From: Campylobacterales bacterium
GTDB taxonomy: Bacteria; Campylobacterota; Campylobacteria; Campylobacterales; JALSKU01
DNA: 17,721 bases
Assembly (NCBI GenBank): GCA_027038235.1
Contig: JALVXV010000035.1
Coordinates: forward strand, 1 to 17,721
Reading direction: 5' to 3'
In this document: positions 7,135-14,600 of the stretch, in pieces
Layout of the letters: each line of letters opens with the position of its first letter
Position numbering within the stretch: the first letter of the stretch is position 1
Translations under genes and position numbers: made by a program
The notes under the pieces: model-generated
What the model was told of the DNA's origin: nothing
The model's input: only the letters and a program-made list of their open reading frames with translations
Database searches by the model: none

Positions 7135-7548
7135 ATGGTGGTGAGTATAAAAGAAAATCTATTTAATAACTACGATTATGATATTGTAGATGATTTTATT
7201 TTGCACTATAGTGTCATGACCTATCAAATGGAAAACCTCATAATATACTCGGCAAAAAAAGAGCAGTATAAAGAGAATATAGATGAACTTTTTAGGATCG
7301 CTCACAATATAAAATCTGCTGCTGGTTTTTTAAAAATCGAACCAATAGTTAAACTTTCAACTCTTCTTGAAGAGGTGTTGGAGGAGGCTAGAGAGCTTGA
7401 GGGTCCTGCAAATGATGACTTTATAGATTGGATGTTGGCAATAAAGGATCAACTTGAGAGATATAAAGATGATATTATAGATGATGCTAAAGAGTTTAGT
7501 GAATTAGATCCCAATATTATAAAGATACCTACAAACTTAGAAAAATAA
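7135..7548 (+). CDS. Stand-alone histidine phosphotransfer (Hpt) domain protein
   Basis: Small soluble acidic protein of 137 residues made of one Hpt four-helix domain. The core is FRIAHNIKSAAGFLKI (residues 53-68), matching the Hpt pattern in which His57 is phosphorylated and followed by K-S/G-A-A-G. Helices before and after are predicted, and the acidic tail ends near a Pro-rich patch. No kinase or receiver domain is attached, so it would act as a phosphorelay intermediate between unlinked partners. AAGGA (7127-7131) lies three bases from ATG 7135, six from GTG 7138 and nine from GTG 7141, so the GTG codons are serious alternative starts. It is followed by trpA after eight bases, in one operon. 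Family call is confident; its partners cannot be named. Confidence 0.8.
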   Translation: MVVSIKENLFNNYDYDIVDDFILHYSVMTYQMENLIIYSAKKEQYKENIDELFRIAHNIKSAAGFLKIEPIVKLSTLLEEVLEEARELEGPANDDFIDWMLAIKDQLERYKDDIIDDAKEFSELDPNIIKIPTNLEK

Positions 7549-7559
7549 AGAGATAAATG

Positions 7560-8297
7560 ATGAAAAAATTGGTTGGTTATATAACTTGTGCTTATCCTGA
7601 TGTTGATTTTACTGAAGATTTGATACTCTCTATGAGAGAAAATGGGGTGGATTTTATAGAGCTTGGTATCCCCTTTTCAGATCCTGTAGCAGATGGCCCT
7701 ATCATAGAGGAGGCAAATTTAAAAGCTCTGCAAAATGGTTTTAAAATAGAAGATCTTTTTGAGGTATCAAAAAGAGTGGCAAAAGAGATAGATACTCTAT
7801 GGATGGGATATTTTAACCCTTTTTATAAAAAGGGGGTTGATTTTTATCTTAAAAAAGCAAAAGAGTATGGAGTAAAAGGCTTTATTATACCCGATTTGCC
7901 ACATGAAGAGGCAAAAAGATATAAAAAGGAGTTTGATAAATATAGCATATCTTTGATAGATTTTGTAGCACCTACTGATAGCTTTGAGAGGATAGATAGT
8001 ATAGTACAAGATGCAAAAACTTTCATATATCTTGTCGCATATGCTGGTATCACAGGAAGTGGCAAAAATGAAGATCTAAGTGAAATTATCAAAAATATAC
8101 GAAAAGTTAGCAAAACTGATATATTTTTGGGATTTGGTGTTAACGAAAAAACAGCTAAACAAAGATCAAAAAATGTCGATGGTGTTATAGTGGGAAGTGC
8201 CTTTGTAAAGATACTTTTAGATGATAGCTTGACAAATAGAGAAAAAATTGATAACATATCTAGACTTGCATCTTATATAAAAAATGAGATCAATTAA
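7560..8297 (+). CDS. trpA: Tryptophan synthase alpha subunit
   Basis: Cleaves indole-3-glycerol phosphate to indole and glyceraldehyde 3-phosphate. The indole is channelled to TrpB. The 245-residue TIM barrel shows DFIELGIPFSDPVADGP with the catalytic Glu34 and Asp45 (equivalent to Glu49 and Asp60 in the enteric enzyme), MGYFNPFY, IIPDLPHEEA, the AYAGITGSG phosphate loop, LGFGVN and VGSAFVK. It is somewhat shorter than the usual 260-270 residues. Two adjacent ATG codons occur at 7557 and 7560. I prefer 7560, which lies seven bases from AAAGAG (7547-7552), a site that overlaps the hpt stop. TrpB and the other trp genes are not adjacent, so trp genes are dispersed in this genome. Confidence 0.95.
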   Translation: MKKLVGYITCAYPDVDFTEDLILSMRENGVDFIELGIPFSDPVADGPIIEEANLKALQNGFKIEDLFEVSKRVAKEIDTLWMGYFNPFYKKGVDFYLKKAKEYGVKGFIIPDLPHEEAKRYKKEFDKYSISLIDFVAPTDSFERIDSIVQDAKTFIYLVAYAGITGSGKNEDLSEIIKNIRKVSKTDIFLGFGVNEKTAKQRSKNVDGVIVGSAFVKILLDDSLTNREKIDNISRLASYIKNEIN

Positions 8298-8362
8298 GTG
8301 TGGTAGAAATGTAAAAGTTTAAAGAGTAAACATTTCATTTTCACCTTTACCCTTATAAAAAT

Positions 8363-8729
8363 GGGAGTGATTTGGCTTCGACAGGAGCAGATGAGCTTTG
8401 GGTTCATGTCGGCTTGAACATGCCGTAAAACTGTTCCGTTAAAAATAAACGCAAACAATACAAATTACAGACCTGCGCTCGCTGTAGCGTAGTAGCCTAA
8501 CGGCTTGGTCAGTCATTTAGCTTTGTTGCTATCGCAAAGCTATCTGGCTTCACAACATTTGATAGCTTGAGATAAAAGCTGTCCATCTTTTATCTGACAC
8601 TTTGGACTAGAGCTTTCTGCTTAGCAAATGAGCAGGGAGCTTGAAACTTTTCATTTGCACTAAAACATGTAACAAGACCCATTGCAAGTCTGCTTTTGGA
8701 CAGGGGTTCGACTCCCCTCACTTCCACCA
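8363..8729 (+). ncRNA. ssrA: Transfer-messenger RNA (tmRNA)
   Basis: Rescues ribosomes stalled on broken mRNAs and tags the nascent protein for proteolysis. The 5' end GGGAGTGATTTGGCTTCGAC is diagnostic. The 3' end has a T arm, AGGGG-TTCGACT-CCCCT (8702-8718), then CACTTCC and an encoded ACCA. The acceptor stem pairs GGGAGTG with CACTTCC over seven positions including one G-U. The tag reading frame is at 8451-8495. Length is about 367 bases, normal for a one-piece tmRNA. Between trpA and the gene are 65 bases with no convincing promoter; it ends 20 bases from the convergent lapD stop codon. Confidence 0.97.
8451..8495 (+). other. tmRNA proteolysis-tag reading frame
   Basis: The resume codon GCA at 8451 begins a 13-codon frame reading ANNTNYRPALAVA, followed by two consecutive TAG stops (8490-8495). 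With the alanine delivered by the tRNA-like domain, the tag would be A-ANNTNYRPALAVA. The ANN start and hydrophobic small-residue end are normal for tmRNA tags. The terminus is A-V-A instead of the L-A-A best known from E. coli. Confidence 0.88.
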
Positions 8730-8739
8730 AATTACCCAT

Positions 8740-8756
8740 AAAAAAGTAGCTACTTT
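8740..8756 (-). terminator. Weak hairpin with T run at the lapD stop
   Basis: The 14-base perfect palindrome AAAGTAGCTACTTT (8743-8756) contains the lapD stop codon. On the minus strand it is followed by a continuous run of six T residues (8745-8740). With a four-base loop the stem is only five A/T-rich pairs, so it is a marginal intrinsic terminator for the adhesin-lapG-lapD operon. Confidence 0.35.
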
Positions 8757-10633
8757 AGTTTCATCGTTATATAATCTATATCAAAATGCTCTAAACTCTT
8801 TTTACTCTCTTGCTCTACTTTATCAAGTACTACCTTTGCACCAGCAGTTTTAAGCATCAAGATAATATTCTCTTTCAATACATCACCCATATCCAAAAAG
8901 TGCTCTATATACATCCTTACATATTTAGGGTGAATATCATAAAGTTTTTCTACTGCTTTCTTATCTGCATCAAATCGGCTTATAGCTAAGTCAATATCAT
9001 TTTCTTTAAATTTATTTATAATAGTTGCGGCTTTGATGTTTTCTAACTTTTGAATATCTCTTTGTGGTATCTCAATGACTAAGTTGATATTTTTCATTTT
9101 TAGCATCTTTATCTGTTCAATTATTCTATTTACAACTGTTAGATTGTCAAAGTAGAGTATATCGATCTCTATAGAGATATTTTGTTCTGGAAGTAATTTG
9201 GATAAAAATTTACACACTTGCAAAATATACTCATCATAAAGATTGTAGTATTTTATAGTAGGTACTAACATCTCATACTCTATTTCACCAATTTCATCAC
9301 TCTTTATACCAAAACCTATAAACTTCATCTCCTTATCACCCTTAAGAGGAGTAAATAATAACTCTTTTGGATTTAAATAACCATTTTTTAAAGCCTCTTG
9401 TAAAGCTACTCTTAGTTTAGATTTTGCTATACCATATCTTTCTGTTATGATACATTTATAATGCTCTTTTTCCTCACTTTGTAATGAATTTAAGGCAAAA
9501 TCAATACTAGATAGAGTGGTTGAAAGAGATTGATTTTTCTTATAATCTTTAGCCACCATATAGATATTTATAAAGTCTGAAACTTCTGGAAATTGCTCTA
9601 AGCTATCTCTAAATAGCTCCTCAATCTTAGTAGCAACTTTTTCTATCAAATCCTCCTCTACTGCAGGAAGGATAGAGCCAAATTCACTTCCTGAAACTCT
9701 ACATACTAAAGATTCATCTATATCTTTTGTTGTATCTTTTAAAATTTGTGCTATTTTTTTATAAATTTTATTGACATTGTCATATCCAATTATCTTGTTT
9801 GCATCATAAGTGTTGGTAACTCTTAAAAAAAGTATTATACCATTTGATCTACTATCATTAGAGTTTATATACTCATTATATTTTAATATAAAAAATTTCC
9901 TATTATTAAGCTTGGTTACTTCATCAAAGTATGCTATTGATTTATTTTTATTGGTAACTTTTTGGAGTGATTTATATATATCTTCCATCTTTTCAACCAT
10001 GGTATTAATAGCTTGAACAACAGGTCTTAACTCCTTAGTTGAAGGCAACTCTTTTTGATATTCAAATCTATTTTTTAAGACTCCCTCTGCTTGGTGTTGA
10101 ACTCTTTTAAGAGGTTTAAAAATAAATTTCAATAATAGATATATAAAAAGGATTCCAAATAAATAGGAGATAATAAATATCAAAACTATCTTTTCAAATA
10201 GTTGATAAAGATACTCTATACTCTTAGTTGTACTCATTTTTATCTCTAAAATTCCATAAGGAGTCCATCCATTAGATACTTGGGCTTTAGCAATGATTGC
10301 CGGGATTGAGACTATTTTTTCAAACCAAGAGCTAACTTGAGGCTTATCTTTAATAACCTTTTTGAATATTTTTTTTCCTTGCATATCTCTTAGTGTTATT
10401 TCACTATAATAACCATCATCAAATACTGCATTGGCAATACTTTTTATCTTTGATATATCACCCTTTGCCATTGTCATATATACACTAAGCACAGTAGCAT
10501 CATTTTGGGCTTTGAAAAAAAGTTCATCACCAACAAATCTCTTTGTATCTAAAAAATTTACAGTAAGCACCAAAGATAAAATAAAAAGTAAAATTACTGA
10601 AAAAATTATTGCAACTTGTTTAAACATTGTCAT
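8750..10633 (-). CDS. lapD: LapD-like inner-membrane c-di-GMP receptor
   Basis: Inside-out signalling protein that, by family precedent, binds cytoplasmic c-di-GMP and then holds LapG in the periplasm. About 627 residues: TM1 (7-27), a periplasmic LapD_MoxY_N-type domain (28-147), TM2 (148-168), HAMP beginning KPLKR (173-177), a GGDEF-like domain (about 230-395) and an EAL-like domain (402-627). The periplasmic NGWTPYG motif has Trp123, close to Trp125 of Pseudomonas LapD, which contacts LapG. The GGDEF motif is SGSEF (313-317); the EAL site reads GFGI (439-442) and the DDFG site reads SRFD, so enzyme activity is unlikely. I chose ATG 10633: it overlaps the lapG stop (ATGA) and has AAAGGA seven bases upstream. 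The longer frame opening at 10672 has no such support. The neighbouring lapG and adhesin genes confirm the call. Confidence 0.88.
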   Translation of the reverse strand: MTMFKQVAIIFSVILLFILSLVLTVNFLDTKRFVGDELFFKAQNDATVLSVYMTMAKGDISKIKSIANAVFDDGYYSEITLRDMQGKKIFKKVIKDKPQVSSWFEKIVSIPAIIAKAQVSNGWTPYGILEIKMSTTKSIEYLYQLFEKIVLIFIISYLFGILFIYLLLKFIFKPLKRVQHQAEGVLKNRFEYQKELPSTKELRPVVQAINTMVEKMEDIYKSLQKVTNKNKSIAYFDEVTKLNNRKFFILKYNEYINSNDSRSNGIILFLRVTNTYDANKIIGYDNVNKIYKKIAQILKDTTKDIDESLVCRVSGSEFGSILPAVEEDLIEKVATKIEELFRDSLEQFPEVSDFINIYMVAKDYKKNQSLSTTLSSIDFALNSLQSEEKEHYKCIITERYGIAKSKLRVALQEALKNGYLNPKELLFTPLKGDKEMKFIGFGIKSDEIGEIEYEMLVPTIKYYNLYDEYILQVCKFLSKLLPEQNISIEIDILYFDNLTVVNRIIEQIKMLKMKNINLVIEIPQRDIQKLENIKAATIINKFKENDIDLAISRFDADKKAVEKLYDIHPKYVRMYIEHFLDMGDVLKENIILMLKTAGAKVVLDKVEQESKKSLEHFDIDYITMKLK

Positions 10634-11277
10634 AATATATTCCTTTCGATTTTTTGCATTAGAGCATCCCATTTTTTTCGTGCTAAAATGGTTTTTTTAG
10701 ACGATATTTTTCTCTTTTTTTTATGAAACCTCTTTAATGTATCTCCATTAAAGAGATAAACTGGGTATATATCTTGCCTTTTACTGGCAGGAAAGATTTT
10801 ATAATTTAGACTATCAAGTATGAGTGGAGTAGAGCTTGGAGTTTTATAATAGCCTAAAACCATGTGGGGAATCTTTCTGCCCTTTACAACTGCATATATA
10901 AAATACATCTTTTTAGGATCTATGCCTAACTCTTTTAGTGTTAAATACTTTGCTATGACATAGTCTTCACAATCACCCCTATCTTTTCCCAAAAACTCCC
11001 AAGGTGTAGCCCAATAATCTTTTTTGTGCCACACTTTCATATCACTTGTATATTTTACTTGGTTCCAAAAATCATTGACCTCTTTTAATTTTTTTTCCAA
11101 AGGTGCATCCTTTAGATCTTGCATAAGAGCTTGAAGAGCTAAAAATCTTCTAGCCGCAAAGGTTCCATATTTCTGCTTTATCTTCAAAAGCATTGGCTTT
11201 GATACAATACTAAAAGATAAAGCACTTTGCATAAGTAGCATACTTAAAAGTATGCTACTTATTAAGAGTTTATACAT
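10630..11277 (-). CDS. lapG: LapG-like periplasmic cysteine protease (BTLCP)
   Basis: Bacterial transglutaminase-like cysteine protease (PF06035) that cuts the N-terminal retention module of LapA-type adhesins, releasing them from the outer membrane. The 215-residue precursor begins with a signal peptide, MYKLLISSILLSMLLMQSALS, for Sec export. The catalytic triad is visible as DRGDCEDY with Cys103, PHMVLGY with His138, and ILDSLN with Asp155. Asp102, Glu104 and Asp105 are the calcium-site type residues known in LapG. The upstream helix has the characteristic W-N-Q-V region (71-74) and TPWEFLGKDRGDC. The ATG lies one base after the adhesin stop (TAA-G-ATG) with only a weak ribosome site, so translation is probably coupled. 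A perfect 15-bp inverted repeat lies within codons 6-16. The C-terminal tail is rich in Lys and Arg. Confidence 0.92.
   Translation of the reverse strand: MYKLLISSILLSMLLMQSALSFSIVSKPMLLKIKQKYGTFAARRFLALQALMQDLKDAPLEKKLKEVNDFWNQVKYTSDMKVWHKKDYWATPWEFLGKDRGDCEDYVIAKYLTLKELGIDPKKMYFIYAVVKGRKIPHMVLGYYKTPSSTPLILDSLNYKIFPASKRQDIYPVYLFNGDTLKRFHKKKRKISSKKTILARKKWDALMQKIERNIL
11231..11262 (-). repeat. Perfect 15-bp inverted repeat in the lapG signal-peptide codons
   Basis: The arms ATAAGTAGCATACTT (11231-11245) and AAGTATGCTACTTAT (11248-11262) are exact reverse complements separated by two bases. On the minus strand the element starts 15 bases after the first base of the lapG ATG and covers codons 6-16 (ISSILLSMLLM). 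In RNA it would form a hairpin of about 14 pairs with a four-base loop. No T run follows, so it is not an intrinsic terminator. Its place at the adhesin-lapG junction suggests control of lapG translation, mRNA processing or protection of the adhesin message, or a protein-binding site. Confidence 0.75.
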
Positions 11278-11278
11278 C

Positions 11279-11635
11279 TTATATAACCGTTATATCTTCA
11301 TCTATCTTCAAAGCAACAGTCGGATCTGAGCTATTTGTATATACATCGTAATTATGTCCATCAATAGTCTCGGTAGAGGTTTTGCTAAGATCAGAGCCTA
11401 TAGATATCTGATCTTGAGCATCACCCTTTATAACTAAAGTATTATCATCATCACTCATATCTACCACATCTTGCAAAGTGATATTTGAGATACTATTTTT
11501 TCCAGAACTTAAATCTATAGTCTCTATGTTATGTACTTTAGTAAAGTCTAATGTTGCTCCATTTAAAATAAGTGTATCATCACCACCAAGTCCATCTATA
11601 TCTTCTCCACTATAAAGAAGTATATCATCTGAGCT
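11279..11635 (-). other. C-terminal type I secretion module of the adhesin
   Basis: The last 118 residues or so form the conserved tail of many type I secreted adhesins. It has a short acidic RTX-like turn (DGLGGDDTLIL), then FTKVHNIETIDLSSGKNSI, then LQDVVDMSDDDNTLVIKGD, and ends in a hydrophobic IDEDITVI. The motif order matches the family pattern of an amphipathic beta segment followed by a non-cleaved C-terminal signal. Only one RTX-like nonapeptide is present, rather than an array. Confidence 0.75.
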
Positions 11636-14600
11636 TGAAGGAATAGATGAGGATATGCTTATATCAAAACTTCCAGAAACTATGCTATTTGACTCATCGG
11701 TTATAGTTGAGCCATTTATAGTTGCACTATCAACAGTATGAACAGTAAAATCTATACTCTTATCACCAAAAGATGAGTGAACGACACTTACATCATTTAT
11801 GTGGGTAGAGTTTATGTTGGTGATAGTATATGTATCACTACCACTATCATAGCTGACATTATCAGTATCAACCGCCTCGCCATCTACTTTAAATGTAGCA
11901 TTTGCATCTCCAAAGCCCTTAAGAGTTAATGTTACACTCTCACTTCCATCTAAGTCCTCTACATTTGCATTTAGATTTAGAGGTATATCCTCTCCCTCAT
12001 CTCCAAAAGTCTTTGTTGGATTTACTGTTATATTGTTTGCCTCTGGAGTAACATCAAGATCAAAAGATTGTGTTTGAGTTGCCTCTACACTTCCATCACT
12101 ATTTGTAACTTTCAGCTCTATATTTGTTACCTCTGCACTCCAAAAAGCGGGAGCTTTTATATATATATTTGGCATAACTCCACCACTTACAGGAATACTC
12201 CACATATTGCAATTAGTTCCTGAGCCATTGTCGCCTGTATTTAGTGCTAAAGTCTCACTACCACTATCACCATAATAGACCAAAAATCCATCTGGCACAT
12301 TATCAAGCACAACTGATTTGACACTCTCACTACCATCACTATCATTTGATGAACCAATATTTAGCTGATAGTAAGTATCGCTCTCTTTTCCATTTGCTGC
12401 TAGTCCGCTTAGATCTAAACCATCAACCGTAGGAATGATATCTATACTAATGTCTCCTCCACCGACTACAGTTTGGGTATTGTCTGCACCTCTTTCTTTG
12501 ACATCTGCTGTATAGCTAAAAGTAACTTGACCAGATATATCCTGAGTTGGGATAAAAACTAAATTTGTCAATTTATCACTTGGTATAGTAGCATCACCAT
12601 TGCTATCAAAACTAACTTCAGTTCCATCAGAGAGTTTTACTACTCCAAGGTCTGCACTTCTATGTAAAATAACATTGCTTACATCATAGTGCGGATTGTC
12701 CACACTATTAAAATCTATATCAAAGGTATAAGAGTTATCCTCATTTATAGAGGTATCTATATCAATAGGTGTCAAAGGATCCGTAACAGGTGTTATGGAT
12801 GTTTCGATATAACTTCCTTGATTTACAGAGCTTTGTATGCCATCCATGTAAGCATTTAAAATGATATCAGCTTTTAATGCCTCAGATCCAATATTGTTTG
12901 AGTTAAGATTCTCATCTGGTATAACTTTTATATTTGCTAATTTTGAATTGATAGTACTCTCATCTCCACTTATAATATAAAAAGTATTTCCATTTGAATC
13001 GGTATAACTTAGCATACTGCTTGGATCAACCAAGCTAAAGTGTTCAAGATTTGTTATTGCAACTGAGTATATAACTCCATCACGAGAATTATCCCCTGCT
13101 CCATCATTTGGATCTGTATTTACAGTTATAAAGTCTCCCAAACTAAACTCTGTATCTTCAGTAATTGTAGGATTATTTATTGTCAAAGTACTATTTACAA
13201 CATCACCATTGCCACCATTGTTATCTCCATCGATATTGTCAATTAACTCTATTTGTGTATTACTTGAAACTTCATTACTATTGCCATCTTTATCAAAAGC
13301 TGTAATAGTTATATCTTTTGTAGTTCCTGTGCCATCATAAAGTCCATTATTTACTTTAAAGGTAAGATTGTATGTTTTTGTAACTTCATCTAATGATAAT
13401 CCTGAAGTATCAATTATCCAAGTTGCTTCATTCGTTCCAAAAACTCTAATCCCATTTTCTATACTGATGCCATCAGGCACATTTTCTATGAGAAGTTTTG
13501 TTATCTCTTCACTTCCATCTGTATCAAAATCATCATTATCACTCTGATAGGCTGAGATATCAACATTTGCTGTAAAGCTTCCTGTGCCATCTATACTTAC
13601 TTGCTCTTTACCATCTAAAGTATCACTTGCACTTATATTATCGCCATCTATATTGGCAGCACCATTTACATCTATAAGTATCGCATCTGTAACTGGAGAT
13701 AGTGTAAAGTTAACTGTAGCATCTTGATAGCTTGAAGTATTTACAATATCTCCACCACCATCACTTATATCTCCACCACTTAGAGTATCTGTTGTGGTAT
13801 ATTTCATAGCTATTGTAGTATCATTAGAGCTTCCCATATCTGAGCCATATTTGATAGTCAAATTTGAGATATCATCAGCACCTATTTTATAGTACTCAAC
13901 TCCACCTATAGTCTCAGTATCTGAAAGGTCGTTGCCATCTAATTTGATAGTAAAATCTTTACCATCTACATCTGATTTTAAAAGATATATATTTTCAAGA
14001 GCTTCATTACTATCTTGAGCATTAAATGTAAAATTGATATTTGCTTCTGTATCTTCTACAACATTAGTAGATGAGCTAAGTGTTGCTTCTGCTACAGGAG
14101 TAATAAGAACCTTTACATCTTGACTAAAGTGGGTTTTGCTACCCCCTTCACTCTCGGTAGTAACATAGGTAAGTTTAAAATCAGCCTCACCTGCATAACC
14201 AGCAGGTGCGATAATATCAACATCATCTATATCATCTTCAGCAATTGCATACTTTCCGCCACCCAATGAAAGGGCATTACCGCTTACAATAAATCCATCT
14301 GGTAGATCACTTAATACAACAGAGAGAGTTTCACTACCATCACTATCATATGAGTTAAGTGTCGCATAAGTTTTATAAATTGATTGAAGGTCTATGTGAG
14401 AATTTTCATCTATTACTTGAGCATATATACCACTTCCATCATTTGCACCATCTCTATCGAAAGAGTGTATATCAGTATTTGTAGGTATATCAGCTACACC
14501 ATTTACTTGGACATCAATTTGCAGTGTCTGCGATGCTGAAGTAGTACCACTATCAACTGCCCAAGCCTCTATATCAAAAGTATAATCTTCATCACTATTG

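Noticed and set aside
8353..8359. TATAAA-like -10 box just before ssrA
   Set aside because: Transcription would start at or inside the mature tmRNA 5' end, leaving no precursor for RNase P; not convincing as the ssrA promoter.
8641..8853. 70-codon plus-strand frame across the 3' end of the tmRNA and the end of lapD
   Set aside because: It lies over the tmRNA T arm and acceptor stem and antisense to lapD; no ribosome site and no recognisable protein.
9165..9182. 14-base palindrome ATCTCTATAGAGAT inside lapD
   Set aside because: Short, A/T rich and within coding sequence, with no link to a start, stop or operator position; compatible with chance.
10634..10672. N-terminal extension of lapD to 10672
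   Set aside because: It would overlap 40 bases of lapG and place a polar stretch before the first membrane helix. ATG 10633 has a good ribosome site and the usual ATGA overlap.
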